Positions 36,571 through 45,868 of a DNA stretch of 64,000 nucleotides are shown piece by piece; the stretch's first letter is position 1; each line of letters begins with the position of its first letter. Both the position numbers and the translations under genes were made by a program. The stretch is from Bosea sp. AS-1 (GTDB lineage Bacteria > Pseudomonadota > Alphaproteobacteria > Rhizobiales > Beijerinckiaceae): NCBI RefSeq assembly GCF_002220095.1, contig NZ_CP022372.1:406501-470500 (forward strand). The letters run 5' to 3'. Under the pieces are notes generated by a model. It worked only from the letters and a program-made list of their open reading frames with translations, was not told where the DNA came from and searched no databases.

Positions 36571-36927
36571 TCAGGCCGCGGTGAAATGCGCGCGCAAGCG
36601 TGCCGCCAGAGCGGCTGCATCGCCCTGCACGGCGACGGTCTTCAGCCGCGCCGTAGCGCCGCCCGCAATCGCGAGCTGCGAGCGCGGCACCCCGATTTGC
36701 TTGGCAATCAAGGCAATCAGGGCCGCGTTCGCCTCGCCTTCGGTCGGCGCGGCCCGGACGCGCGCCTTCAGGACGGTGCGCCCATCGGCGAGGGTCTCGA
36801 AGCCATCGAGCGCGTCGCGCCCGCCGCGCGGAGTCAGGCGAACCGTCAGTGCGAGCCCCTCCTTCGTCTCCCGCCACGGCCAATCCGGCTCGGGCCGGCC
36901 GTGCCCCGTCGGGGTGAGGGTATTCAT
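36571..36927 (-). CDS. yggU: DUF167 family protein (YggU-like)
   Basis: This 118-residue small basic protein has the family hallmarks LTVRLTPRGGRDALDGF, LKARVRAAPTEGEANAALI and the glycine turn GGATARLKTV. Function is unknown despite wide conservation. In many bacteria this gene lies directly after yggT. Here yggT is about 5 kb away on the same strand, with an amidase, a binding protein and a GGT gene between them. Confidence 0.9.
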   Translation of the reverse strand: MNTLTPTGHGRPEPDWPWRETKEGLALTVRLTPRGGRDALDGFETLADGRTVLKARVRAAPTEGEANAALIALIAKQIGVPRSQLAIAGGATARLKTVAVQGDAAALAARLRAHFTAA

Positions 36928-37059
36928 GCCTGCCCTCTCATGTCTTGCCCCCTATGTCCCGCCCGCGCCTTGTCCATTCGTCATGACAGCCTCTAGGCTG
37001 CCTCCATGGCCGATCCGGCATACTGCCTGCGAGGCCGCGCGCGCAATGGAGAGCCCGCC

Positions 37060-38553
37060 TTGACCGAACCCTGCGACCTGAGTGCCACCGCCGCGCGCGC
37101 CCTGATCGGAACCCGGAAGCTTTCTGCCCGCGAACTGCTCGAAAGCTGCATTCGCCGCATGGATGCCGTCGACCCGGCCGTGAACGCCATGGTCGCGCGC
37201 GACGATGAAGCGGCCCGCAAGGCTGCCGCCGCCGCCGATGAGGCGACGATGCGTGGCGACAGGCTCGGCGCGCTGCACGGTCTGCCGGTCGGCATCAAGG
37301 ATCTTGAGAACACTGCGGGCCTGCGTACGACCTACGGTAGCCCGCTCTATCGCGATTTCGTGCCGAAGCAGGACCAGCTGATCGTCGCCTCGGTGCGCCA
37401 GGCCGGTGCGATCATCGCCGGCAAGACCAATACGCCCGAATGGGGTGCTGGCGCCAATACCCGCAACGCCGTCTATGGCGCGACTGGCAACCCCTTCGAT
37501 CCGTCGAAGAGTGCTGCGGGCTCGTCCGGAGGCTCGGGCGTGGCGCTGGCGACGAACATGGTGCCGATCGCCACCGGCTCCGACACCGGTGGCTCGCTGC
37601 GCAATCCGGCGGCTTTCAACGGCATCGTCGGCTTCCGCCCATCGCCTGGGCTGGTGCCGAGCGAGAAGCGGCAGCTCGGCTGGAATCCGCTCTCCGTGCT
37701 TGGGCCGATGGCGCGCAATGTGCCTGATCTGTGCCTGCTGCTCTCGACGATGGTGTCCGATAACGCAGCCGATGCGCTGGCGACGACGATCCATGGCAAG
37801 ACGGTCCGGCGGCCGGAGGACTTCGCCCGGCCCGAGGCGATCGACCTCGCCTCGCTCAAGGTCGCGCTGACCCCCGATTTCGGCTTCGCGCCGACGGAGC
37901 GGCTGATCCGCGACACCTTCGCCGAGAAGACCGGAGCCTTCAGCCATCTCTTCCACGCAGCCGAAGAGGCGACGCCGGACTGCGAGGGGACCGATGAGGT
38001 CTTCGAGATCCTGCGGGCGGTCAATTTCCTCGCCAGCCATCTCGACAAGGTGCGCGACACACCAGAGATGGTCGGCCCCAATGTCCGCGCCAATGTCGAG
38101 GAGGGGCTGGGCTACTCCGCTCTGGACGTGACGTGCGCCATGAAGCAGCAGACGGCGATCTACCAGCGCTGGCAGCGCTTCTTCGATGATTACGACGTCA
38201 TCCTATCCCCGGCCGTCACCTTGAGCCCGCGGCCCTGGACCGAGCTTTTCCCGGCCGAAATAGACGGCAAGCCGACGCGGACCTACTTCCACTGGCTCGC
38301 GCTCGCCTATGCCGTCACCACCGTCGGCCATCCGGCGATCTCGCTGCCGGTCGGGCTCGACCGCAACGGCATGCCCTTCGGCCTGCAGATCGTCGGACCG
38401 CGCGGCGGCGACGCCAAGGTTCTGGCTGTGGCGGCGGCGCTGGAAGCGGCACTCGCCGGGGATCCGCTGACGGCGCGGCCGGTGCCGGATCTGGCTCGCC
38501 TTGCCAAGGCGCGACCGCTCAGCGAGAGCCCGAACTTCATGGGCTTCGCCTGA
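37060..38553 (+). CDS. Amidase signature family protein
   Basis: This protein of about 497 residues has the Ser-cisSer-Lys triad: Lys in GLPVGIKDLENTAG, Ser in AAGSSGGSGVALA and GSDTGGSLRNPAAF. Length fits larger amidases and GatA relatives, but no GatB or GatC is adjacent. A TTG start at 37060 (GGAGAG 8 bp upstream) gives the normal MTEPCDLSATAARAL N-terminus; an ATG at 37006 in the same frame lacks a ribosome site. It is followed by a peptide-type binding protein and a GGT, suggesting a catabolic set for an amide or gamma-glutamyl compound. Confidence 0.88.
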   Translation: MTEPCDLSATAARALIGTRKLSARELLESCIRRMDAVDPAVNAMVARDDEAARKAAAAADEATMRGDRLGALHGLPVGIKDLENTAGLRTTYGSPLYRDFVPKQDQLIVASVRQAGAIIAGKTNTPEWGAGANTRNAVYGATGNPFDPSKSAAGSSGGSGVALATNMVPIATGSDTGGSLRNPAAFNGIVGFRPSPGLVPSEKRQLGWNPLSVLGPMARNVPDLCLLLSTMVSDNAADALATTIHGKTVRRPEDFARPEAIDLASLKVALTPDFGFAPTERLIRDTFAEKTGAFSHLFHAAEEATPDCEGTDEVFEILRAVNFLASHLDKVRDTPEMVGPNVRANVEEGLGYSALDVTCAMKQQTAIYQRWQRFFDDYDVILSPAVTLSPRPWTELFPAEIDGKPTRTYFHWLALAYAVTTVGHPAISLPVGLDRNGMPFGLQIVGPRGGDAKVLAVAAALEAALAGDPLTARPVPDLARLAKARPLSESPNFMGFA

Positions 38554-38612
38554 GACGCTCACGGGCTTCGTTCACGGCGGAGCCCACCCATCACCAACCA
38601 TAAGAGGGGAGA

Positions 38613-40202
38613 ATGCAGATGAGACGTCGTGAATTCCTCATGGGTACGGCAGCGCTTGGGCTAGCCGGCCCGGCGTTGACACGGCAGGCGGCGGCACAAG
38701 GCTCCGCAACGCTGATGAAGTTCGTGCCGCAGGCCAATCTGTCGGCGCTCGATCCGGTGTGGACGACGGCGACCGTGACCAACAATCACGGCTATTACGT
38801 CTTCGACATGCTCTACGGCACCGACGAGAAGCTGAAGCCGCAGCCGCAGATGGCGGAAGGGCACGAGATCTCCGCCGACGGCAAAACCTGGCGCATCAAG
38901 CTGCGCGAAGGGCTGACCTTTCACGACGGCTCGCCGGTGCGGGGTGTCGACTGCGCGGCGAGCCTCAAGCGCTGGACCCAGCGCGACCCCTACGGCCAGT
39001 TGCTCGGCCGCGCCGTCGAGGAATGGGGAGCGCCTGACGATCGCACGATCGAGATCAAGCTGAAGCGCCCCTTCCCGATGATGCTGGATTGCCTGGCGAA
39101 GTCCGACCAGCCTCCGGTGATCATGCCCGAACGCCTGGCCAAGACCGACGCCAACACGCAGGTGACGGAGATGGTCGGCTCCGGGCCTTACAAGTTCGTC
39201 GCGGCGGATTACGTCTCGGGCAGCCGCGTGGCCTATGAGAAGTTCGAGGCATACAAGCCGCGCAGCGAGCCGCCGAGCCGCAACGCCGGTGGCAAGGTCG
39301 CGCATTTCAAGCGGATCGAGTGGAACATCCTGCCGGACCCGGCGACGGCGGGAGCAGCGCTGACACGCGGCGAGGTGGATTGGTGGGAACGTCCGCTCAC
39401 CGATCTGCAGCCGATGCTGGCGAGCAATCCTGACATCAAGCAAGAGGTCATCGACAAGGCCGGCCGTGGCTCGATCATCCGCCTCAACCACCTGCAGCCG
39501 CCCTTCAACAACCCGAAGGTGCGCGCCGCCGTCCGCATGGCGGTGAAGCAGGAGGACTACATGCGCGCTACCCAGGGCGACGACACCTCGCTCTGGCAGA
39601 CCTGCCGCAGCCTGTGGTGGCGCGGCACGCCCTATTACGACGGCGACCAGGAAGATCTGATGCCGCAGAGCATCGAGAAGGCGAAGGCGGCGCTCAAGGA
39701 GTCCGGCTACAATGGCGAGAAGGTCGTCATCATCAACCCGACCGATTTTCCCGATATCGGCCCGCTGGGCGAGGTGACCTTCGAATTGCTCAAGCAGCTC
39801 GGCATGAATGTCGAGATGGCGGCGAGCGACTGGGGCACCGTCGTCCAGCGTCGCGGCAGTCGCGAACCGGTCGAGAAGGGCGGCTGGAGCATCTTCCACA
39901 CCACCGGCTCGGCGACGGGCTGGGGCAATCCGGCCCTGTCCTCGCTGGTGCGTGGACAGGGTGAGAAGGGCTGGTTCGGCTGGTGGAAAAGCGACAAGGC
40001 CGAAGCGCTCGCCGAGGCCTGGCTCTATGCTCCCGACGAAGCCGCGCAGAGCAAGAACGCCAAGGAGCTGGGCCGGCTGGCGCTGGAGGAGGTCGCGACG
40101 ATACCGCTCGGCCAGTTCGTCAGCCGCACGGCCTATCGCAAGGACATGACCGGAATGCTCGCCGGTTCGGCCCCCTATCCCTGGGGGGTGAAGCGCGGCT
40201 GA
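38613..40202 (+). CDS. ABC transporter substrate-binding protein, family 5 (peptide/opine type)
   Basis: This 529-residue periplasmic binding protein of the DppA/OppA class has a twin-arginine-type signal (RRREFLMGTAALGLAGPAL ending TRQAAAQG). The family block KTWRIKLREGLTFHDGSPV is near residue 100. GAGAAT precedes the ATG. No permease or ATPase genes follow; a terminator lies 18 bp downstream, so the importer partners are elsewhere. Substrate is probably a peptide or glutathione-like compound, by analogy and context only. Confidence 0.9.
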   Translation: MQMRRREFLMGTAALGLAGPALTRQAAAQGSATLMKFVPQANLSALDPVWTTATVTNNHGYYVFDMLYGTDEKLKPQPQMAEGHEISADGKTWRIKLREGLTFHDGSPVRGVDCAASLKRWTQRDPYGQLLGRAVEEWGAPDDRTIEIKLKRPFPMMLDCLAKSDQPPVIMPERLAKTDANTQVTEMVGSGPYKFVAADYVSGSRVAYEKFEAYKPRSEPPSRNAGGKVAHFKRIEWNILPDPATAGAALTRGEVDWWERPLTDLQPMLASNPDIKQEVIDKAGRGSIIRLNHLQPPFNNPKVRAAVRMAVKQEDYMRATQGDDTSLWQTCRSLWWRGTPYYDGDQEDLMPQSIEKAKAALKESGYNGEKVVIINPTDFPDIGPLGEVTFELLKQLGMNVEMAASDWGTVVQRRGSREPVEKGGWSIFHTTGSATGWGNPALSSLVRGQGEKGWFGWWKSDKAEALAEAWLYAPDEAAQSKNAKELGRLALEEVATIPLGQFVSRTAYRKDMTGMLAGSAPYPWGVKRG

Positions 40203-40220
40203 GACCAGCCATCAAGCTGA

Positions 40221-40247
40221 GGGCGGCCGTATGGGCCGCCCTTTTTT
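40221..40247 (+). terminator. Rho-independent terminator after the binding-protein gene
   Basis: A perfect 8-bp stem GGGCGGCC/GGCCGCCC with a 5-base loop is followed by six T residues. It starts 18 bp after the stop of the family 5 binding protein and just before the convergent GGT gene. Confidence 0.9.
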
Positions 40248-40254
40248 CTTGCGG

Positions 40255-41850
40255 TCAGCGCTTCGCCGCCACGGCCGCCGACCAGGGCGAGGCCGCGTCG
40301 CTCGATCCTTCCGCGCCCTCGCGAGACACCTGGATGAAGTTCGGGCAGGCGAAGTTGATCGGCAGCACGGCGTGCTCGACGAGAGCCGTCGGGCCTGCCG
40401 CTTCCAGCGCTGCGATGGTCTGCGCCGGCAGGCGCAGGTCGGCATTGGTCGAATCCGGGCCGGAGACGTCGATGCGCGGCTGATGCGCCGTCCGTTCGGT
40501 GTCCATCCCGAAATCGAGCTGCCAGGCCAGCGTCTGGTAGATGCTGGCGAGGATGCGCCGGCCGCCGGAGGAGCCCGCGGCGAGGCGCGGCCAGCCGCCG
40601 TCCTTCGGCGTGACCACCACCGGCAGCATGTTGCAGAGCGGCCGGGCCCCCGGCGCGATGGCGTTGGCGCTGCCGGGGCGCGGGTCGAACCACATCATGC
40701 CGTTGTTCATCAGCACGCCGGTCGAGGGCAGCACGACGCGACTGCCCATCGAGGAGAGCAGCGTCGTGGTGACGGCGACGAGGTTGCCCTCGCGGTCGAC
40801 CACGGTGAGATGCGTCGTGCAGGTGTCGCCCGGCTCCTTCGCCGCGGCGGCTGCGCCGAGCCCGGCCAGCCGGTCGCTGTAGGCCTGCCGCATCACCTGG
40901 GAGAGCTGGGTGAACCAGGTTGCGGACGGCCCGTTGGCGTCGACCGGAGCATCGGCCATGCCGGCGACGACCCGCTCGAGCGTTGGTGCGGCTGTCAGCC
41001 CTCCGGCCGTATGGATCAGGTGGCTGTCGCGCCAGGCGATGGTCGGCGACTCGCGGAGTTCGGCCCGGCAATTCGCCAGATCCTCGGCATCAACCACGCC
41101 GCCGCTCGCGGCGATGTCCGCCGCGATGCGCCGGGCGATGTCGCCACGGTAGAAATCGTCGAGGCCGGCCGCCGCCAGGCGCTCGAGCGTCGCGGGCAAT
41201 TCGCCCAGCACCATGAAGCCGGGCGTGCCCTGATAGGGCGGTACCGGCGGCAGGCCTCCAGGCAGGTAGATGCGGGCGCTTTCCTGGTAGAGCCGCAGCA
41301 CCGAGGCGGAAGAGGCGACCTTCAGCGTCGTGTACCAGTCGGCCGGCAGGCCGCGCTTCGCCAGCGCGATGGCGGGGCCGAGAAGATCGGCGAGCGGCAG
41401 CTTCGAGCCGAAGGCTTCCTTCAGCTTGGCATAGCCCGCGACCGAGGACGGCGTGACAAAGGAGAGCGGGCCGTGGATGTTGCGATCGCCGACGACCTCG
41501 GGCCAGGTGAAGAGGTCCTTCTTCATCTCGCCGGTGAGGGGATAATCGGCGGGATTGGCCCGGCGCGACGCGACGGGGCCGAAATCGACAACCTGGGCAC
41601 GGCTCTCGCCAGCCTTGAGCACCACCGCGAAGCCGATGCCGCCCAGGCCGCTGTTCCAGGGCTCGAGGGCGGCCAGCGCGAAGCAGGTCGCGACGGCGGC
41701 GTCGGCCGCGTTGCCGCCCTGTTCGAGGATCGCGACGCCGGCTTCGGCCGCTTCCCGGTTCTGCGAGACGACGATGCCGTGTCGGCCGGCGGCCGACGGC
41801 TTCGTCAGATTCCAGTTCTGGCTGCGATAGGGCGTAGCGGGCGTGTACAC
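40255..41850 (-). CDS. Gamma-glutamyltransferase family protein
   Basis: This 531-residue Ntn-hydrolase of the GGT family is the second in the window. It carries REAAEAGVAILEQGGNAADAAVA, the glycine loop NSGLGGIGF, the catalytic Thr region GDTCTTHLTVVD with the nucleophile in CTTH, and a glycine-rich C-terminal GSSGGRRI. A GTG at 41850 with GGAGGT 6 bp upstream is preferred to the ATG at 41883. No signal peptide is seen. It converges on the amidase/binding-protein pair, and the three probably form one catabolic cassette. Confidence 0.87.
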   Translation of the reverse strand: MYTPATPYRSQNWNLTKPSAAGRHGIVVSQNREAAEAGVAILEQGGNAADAAVATCFALAALEPWNSGLGGIGFAVVLKAGESRAQVVDFGPVASRRANPADYPLTGEMKKDLFTWPEVVGDRNIHGPLSFVTPSSVAGYAKLKEAFGSKLPLADLLGPAIALAKRGLPADWYTTLKVASSASVLRLYQESARIYLPGGLPPVPPYQGTPGFMVLGELPATLERLAAAGLDDFYRGDIARRIAADIAASGGVVDAEDLANCRAELRESPTIAWRDSHLIHTAGGLTAAPTLERVVAGMADAPVDANGPSATWFTQLSQVMRQAYSDRLAGLGAAAAAKEPGDTCTTHLTVVDREGNLVAVTTTLLSSMGSRVVLPSTGVLMNNGMMWFDPRPGSANAIAPGARPLCNMLPVVVTPKDGGWPRLAAGSSGGRRILASIYQTLAWQLDFGMDTERTAHQPRIDVSGPDSTNADLRLPAQTIAALEAAGPTALVEHAVLPINFACPNFIQVSREGAEGSSDAASPWSAAVAAKR

Positions 41851-41973
41851 GAGGCGACCTCCGAGATTTGTCGGCGGCCGCATACTGCATGGCGATGCCG
41901 GAGAGGTCGAATGCGTCCTGCCAGCGTTCGGGCCGCGCTCAGCGCAGGGCGCTTGCCGGCAGGATGTCGGGTG

Positions 41974-42264
41974 TCAGAAGACGTTGGGGTAGATGTAGCG
42001 GATGATCACGCTCTGGATGAAATAGATGATCAGCAACAGGATGATCGGCGAGATGTCGATGCCGCCCATATTGGGCAAGCGCTCGCGGATCGGCCGCAGC
42101 ACGGGTTCGGTCATGCGATAGAGCATGTCCCAGACCGTGGCGACGAACTGGTTGCGGGTGTTGATGACATTGAAGGCGATCAGCCAGCTCAGAACGGCCG
42201 AGGCGATCAGGATCCACACATAGATCTGCAGGGCGAGCAGAACCACGTCGAGAACGGCACGCAT
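41974..42264 (-). CDS. yggT: YggT family membrane protein
   Basis: This 96-residue protein has two hydrophobic segments and the family pattern [17 protein letters not shown], then [30 protein letters not shown]. YggT proteins are implicated in membrane or osmotic homeostasis and cell division, but the mechanism is unclear. The ATG at 42264 has GGAAG upstream; a 33-residue longer frame lacks family similarity. It lies 120 bp from the divergently oriented tRNA. Confidence 0.92.
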   Translation of the reverse strand: MRAVLDVVLLALQIYVWILIASAVLSWLIAFNVINTRNQFVATVWDMLYRMTEPVLRPIRERLPNMGGIDISPIILLLIIYFIQSVIIRYIYPNVF

Positions 42265-42384
42265 CGATCTTCCTTTTTTCGGCCAGTCCGGGATGTTGCC
42301 GCAGAATATCGTCGAGACCTGCCGAAAGAGGCAACGGAAGCGATTGACATCCACGCGACGCACGGCCTAGAAGGCCAGCGCCTT

Positions 42385-42460
<76 letters not shown>

Positions 42461-42730
42461 GGCAAATCGCGCAAGTGATTGATTTCCCAGCAAAATTTCG
42501 GATCGATTTGGGGCTGGCCCTATTTTTGGCCCTAGTCCGCGCATCGGTTGCCTACGCTTTGCGGCGGGCGGCTACGGACGATATGCCGCGCCGGCAGTCT
42601 CATGGATTCGGGGCCAACCAAAGGCTCTGCGAGGGGCTCTTCCATTTTTGAGCAAGTTTGGCCAACTGTGACGGTTGCGTAATTGTTGATCGCTATCGAG
42701 GACGATGCCGGCCTACAAATCTGAAAGACG
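42461..42730. other. Non-coding junction between tRNA-Ala and first island gene
   Basis: No gene is supported here. It contains a short direct repeat, TGGCCCTA at 42515-42522 and again at 42527-42534, and moderately AT-rich sequence. An integrase would be expected next to a tRNA target, but neither strand shows recognisable integrase remnants. The promoter of the ImmA/IrrE gene should lie towards its right end. Confidence 0.4.
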
Positions 42731-43969
42731 ATGCGGGCAGAGAACATCAATCCGTCCATTCTCACGTGGGCGCGCGAGACGGCCGGTCTCTCCGTTGAGG
42801 AGGCGGCTGTGCGCCTCGGGCTGTCGGCAACGGAAGCCTCGAGCGCCGAGGAAAAGCTGCTGGCTCTGGAGGAAGGCGAGCGCAAGCCGACCCGCAACCA
42901 GCTTCTCAAGATCGCGAGCGTCTATCGCCGCCCGCTGACCGCATTTTACATGGCCGCGCCGCCCGTGATCGGGAACAGAGGCGAGGACTTCCGTACAATC
43001 GCCGGGCAGGTTTCGGCCAAAGAGACAGCACTGCTCGATGCCCTGCTGCGCGACATTCGCGCCCGTCAGGATATGGCGCGCTCAATCCTTGAAGATGACG
43101 ACGACACGACGCCTCTTCCTTTCGTCGGCCGGACATCGATTCGAGAGAATGTCGCGCTCGTGGCCGACACGATCCGCCAAGCACTCGGCATCGCCGCTGC
43201 GCGCGATATGCGCCGCTTCAACGGTCCTGAGGCGCTTTTCAACGATCTGCGCGAGCGCGTCGAAAAGATCGGCGTGTTTGTGCTTCTCGTCGGCAATCTT
43301 GGCTCACACCAGACGAACGTCAGCGAGAGCATCTTTCGCGGTTTTGCCATAGCCGACGAGATCGCGCCTTTCATCATTATCAATGACCAAGACGCCAAGG
43401 CAGCCCGCTCCTTTACGCTCATCCATGAGCTGGTGCATATTTTCGTTGGGTCGACCGGCGTCAGCGGATCGCCGTCAGCCGTAGAGCCTGAGACGCCCGC
43501 GGCGCGCGTTGAGCGGTTTTGCAATGACGTCGCCGGCGAATTTCTGCTTCCCACAGGCGAGCTACCGGCGATCGGCCAAATCACCGAGGGCGCGGAGCGC
43601 GAGGTCATCCGCATGGTTGCGGAGAGCTGGAACGTTTCGGAGCCGATGGTCGCCTATAGATTCCAGAGAACAGGACGCATAACCGAAGCGAAATATCGGG
43701 AGCTGGTAGCCCTTTATGCCGCGCGCTGGCGCCAGGTCCGTGAGCGCGCTCGCGAGCAGAACCGCGAAGCAGAGGGTGGCCCGAATTATTACGTCGTCAG
43801 GAAGCATCGACTTGGCCGGGCGCTTCTAGGCCTGGTAGGCCGCACGCTGCGTGACGAGGCTCTAACCCATACCAAGGCCGCAAAGATGCTCGGGGTGAAG
43901 CCGAGCTCCGTAGAGCCGCTACTGCGAACATCCGAGCGCGTTGGCCCCTTCGCCCCGGTCGAGAGGTAA
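42731..43969 (+). CDS. XRE-ImmA/IrrE family metallo-endopeptidase (probable antitoxin/regulator)
   Basis: This 412-residue protein has an N-terminal helix-turn-helix (residues 8-60; ILTWARETAGLSVEEAAVRLG, then TRNQLLKIASVYRRPL). A COG2856 zinc-protease domain carries HELVH at 232-236 and the downstream ERFCNDVAGEFLLP segment. Such proteins cleave repressors or act as antitoxins. The stop is 3 bp from a DUF4411 PIN-like gene, and this pairing is a predicted toxin-antitoxin arrangement in comparative surveys. The C-terminal 70 residues are basic and may contain another DNA-binding helix pair (EALTHTKAAKMLGVKPSSVE). Confidence 0.85.
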   Translation: MRAENINPSILTWARETAGLSVEEAAVRLGLSATEASSAEEKLLALEEGERKPTRNQLLKIASVYRRPLTAFYMAAPPVIGNRGEDFRTIAGQVSAKETALLDALLRDIRARQDMARSILEDDDDTTPLPFVGRTSIRENVALVADTIRQALGIAAARDMRRFNGPEALFNDLRERVEKIGVFVLLVGNLGSHQTNVSESIFRGFAIADEIAPFIIINDQDAKAARSFTLIHELVHIFVGSTGVSGSPSAVEPETPAARVERFCNDVAGEFLLPTGELPAIGQITEGAEREVIRMVAESWNVSEPMVAYRFQRTGRITEAKYRELVALYAARWRQVRERAREQNREAEGGPNYYVVRKHRLGRALLGLVGRTLRDEALTHTKAAKMLGVKPSSVEPLLRTSERVGPFAPVER

Positions 43970-43972
43970 GCG

Positions 43973-44455
43973 GTGCTGTACCTCCTCGATGCCAACGTGT
44001 TGATACGGGCGCATGAAGATTACTACCCGATCGACCGCGTGCCGCCCTTTTGGGACTGGCTGATCGTACAAGGCAGGGACGGCCGGATCAAAATGCCGTT
44101 CGAGATCCATGACGAGATTGCGGTCGCCAACGGTCCTTTGAAGGATTGGATCGTCGATCGCGATGTGAAAGAGGCGCTGCTGCTCGATGAAGAGGTCGAT
44201 CAGGAGGTGTTCAATCGCGTTCTTGATGAAGGTTACGGGCAAAATCTGACCGACGCTGAACTGGAAGAGATCGGCCGCGACCCGTTTCTCACCGCCTATT
44301 GCGTCGGCCAAGAGAGGACAGTTGTCACCAAGGAAGTTCCACGCCCGGGCAAGCGTCGCGCCCGACGTAAGGTGCCTGATGTCTGCTCACAATTTGCGGT
44401 ACCATGGATGAACGATTTTGCGCTCTATCGCGTACTCGACTTCCGCGTCAGATGA
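43973..44455 (+). CDS. DUF4411 PIN-like domain protein (probable toxin)
   Basis: This 160-residue protein starts at a GTG 3 bp after the ImmA/IrrE gene. MLYLLDANVLIRAHEDYY places the first PIN-type Asp at residue 7; further acidic residues occur at HDEIAV and near DPFLTAY, and PDVCSQFAVPWMND completes the fold. PIN domains are metal-dependent ribonucleases and DUF4411 members are usually the putative toxins of such pairs. Activity is inferred from family only. Confidence 0.82.
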   Translation: MLYLLDANVLIRAHEDYYPIDRVPPFWDWLIVQGRDGRIKMPFEIHDEIAVANGPLKDWIVDRDVKEALLLDEEVDQEVFNRVLDEGYGQNLTDAELEEIGRDPFLTAYCVGQERTVVTKEVPRPGKRRARRKVPDVCSQFAVPWMNDFALYRVLDFRVR

Positions 44456-44844
44456 TCTTCCCCTCAGACCGCGCTGACAGAATGGGGCAGGGCCGCACCA
44501 AGGAAGGCGGACCGTGGCTGTTCGGCTGAGTGACCCGCCTCGAGGCTCTCGAACGAATACAGCGTAGCACTGCCGTGCCGCACATCGCCGCGAAGGCCTC
44601 TTTCTTCAGACCGCTAGAACTGTCCGAATAAGTCAGCGCTGCGAACTGGTGCTACGCCTCACCTCGTCAACGCACGCGACAAGGGGCGTCACGTACAAGC
44701 GCTTCCAACTCAATTTGAACCTAAGCAGCCCCCACGCGAGAAGCGCATACGCCATTTTGAGTGAATCAATGATTCATTTTCTCATCCTTCTTGCAATCCT
44801 GATTCGAGTGATCTAGTGATTCATTATTGCACCGGAGATGGCAT
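44456..44844. promoter_or_regulatory. Degenerate 389-bp gap with a repeat-rich promoter/operator region (44763-44825)
   Basis: The first 300 bp show no credible gene and look like decayed sequence. Near the right end the DNA becomes AT-rich. A 13-bp perfect palindrome GAATCAATGATTC (44763-44775) overlaps the first of three TGATTC copies (44770, 44800, 44817), two of them extended to TGATTCATT and 47 bp apart. These precede the ATG at 44845 by 20-82 bp, a normal place for an autoregulatory operator. The binding protein is unknown. Confidence 0.45.
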
Positions 44845-45762
44845 ATGCACCCGCTTCGCGAACACGGAATTCAACGCAGCGCGACCTATGAAGAGCGGTC
44901 AGAGGCCTTTGGCAGGTGGTTCGACGCTGACGTGGATGCCGCCACGTCGCTGATCCCGCTAGTCACCCGCCTTGGACAAAATTTGGAACGCATCGTCGGA
45001 GGCGAGCAGACCGCACGCGCCTTCGGGCAACTCGATAATTGCACGGTCAACTGGCAGGAGGCTGTTCAAGAGACGGGCTTCTACCTCGGGACGAAGTTGG
45101 GAGAGAAGCTGACCACCCTGTCGGCCTATGCGGTATTTGGACTCCTTGATCCCGGTGGTTCGAGCGAACAAGAGATCCGCGAGACCCTCGAAACGGTTGA
45201 AGAGCTGCTCCTCGACTGCCCTCCCGATCGTTGGTTGCCTGACGCCGAACGAGAGCCGCTCTTTCCGACCCTTCTGATGGCGAGGGCGCGGTGGAATCTC
45301 GACAACGCATCTGGCGTTGCCGCAGAGGGCTTAGCTCTGCTGGGAAACGTCAAGCTCAGCCGTATCCGCAACATGATGTCCGGGGCCACGCCCGAATTGC
45401 CAAAGGACGCCGCTGGTCTCCTATCGAACGAGGCCGCCCGCGCATGGCTCGATAAAAGAGATTCCTTTCTGCCGACGATCTCGAAAGGTGAAAACGCGGC
45501 GCAGACGGACGAGGCGACGGCGATGACGCCTGTTTTTGTTCCTGTCGCTCGCGACGGCTCGATCTTCACGCCCAGCACAAACCGTGGTGGACACTACCAG
45601 ATCGGCGATAAGGGCTCCGAGGAAGTGTTCCAGGACTATGACGAAGCACTGCTCCGGCTTCAGGCTATGCCTGTGGCGAAGTGGCGGCGTCCCAACGAGA
45701 ACGACAACTGGGGCATTGTTAGCGCAATCGAGTGGCGCCGGGTTGATCGCAACACCCTCTGA
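44845..45762 (+). CDS. Hypothetical protein (305 aa), possible DNA-binding or TA component
   Basis: I do not recognise a named family. The 305-residue soluble protein is acidic and mostly helical in the first 170 residues. It then has NVKLSRIRNMMSGATPELP followed by GLLSNEAARAWLDKRDSFLP, which reads like a small helical binding module. It ends with a beta-rich segment containing GGHYQIGDKGSEEVFQDYDEAL and WRRPNENDNWGIV. The ATG at 44845 has GGAG 9 bp upstream. A repeat-rich candidate operator lies immediately upstream, suggesting autoregulation. Confidence 0.65.
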   Translation: MHPLREHGIQRSATYEERSEAFGRWFDADVDAATSLIPLVTRLGQNLERIVGGEQTARAFGQLDNCTVNWQEAVQETGFYLGTKLGEKLTTLSAYAVFGLLDPGGSSEQEIRETLETVEELLLDCPPDRWLPDAEREPLFPTLLMARARWNLDNASGVAAEGLALLGNVKLSRIRNMMSGATPELPKDAAGLLSNEAARAWLDKRDSFLPTISKGENAAQTDEATAMTPVFVPVARDGSIFTPSTNRGGHYQIGDKGSEEVFQDYDEALLRLQAMPVAKWRRPNENDNWGIVSAIEWRRVDRNTL

Positions 45763-45868
45763 TCGACGCACCACCGCCAGCGATCACATTTTCCCATTCG
45801 ATCCTGCCTGAACGACGCCCTGCTTCAGCGGCGCCGAGCGGTGGATCGCCGACAAATTCGGAGTTGAG

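Noticed and set aside
42532..42909. A 125-codon minus-strand frame after the tRNA, considered as an integrase remnant
   Set aside because: Low-complexity Arg/Ser-rich product without recombinase motifs; it overlaps the start of the ImmA/IrrE gene on the other strand.
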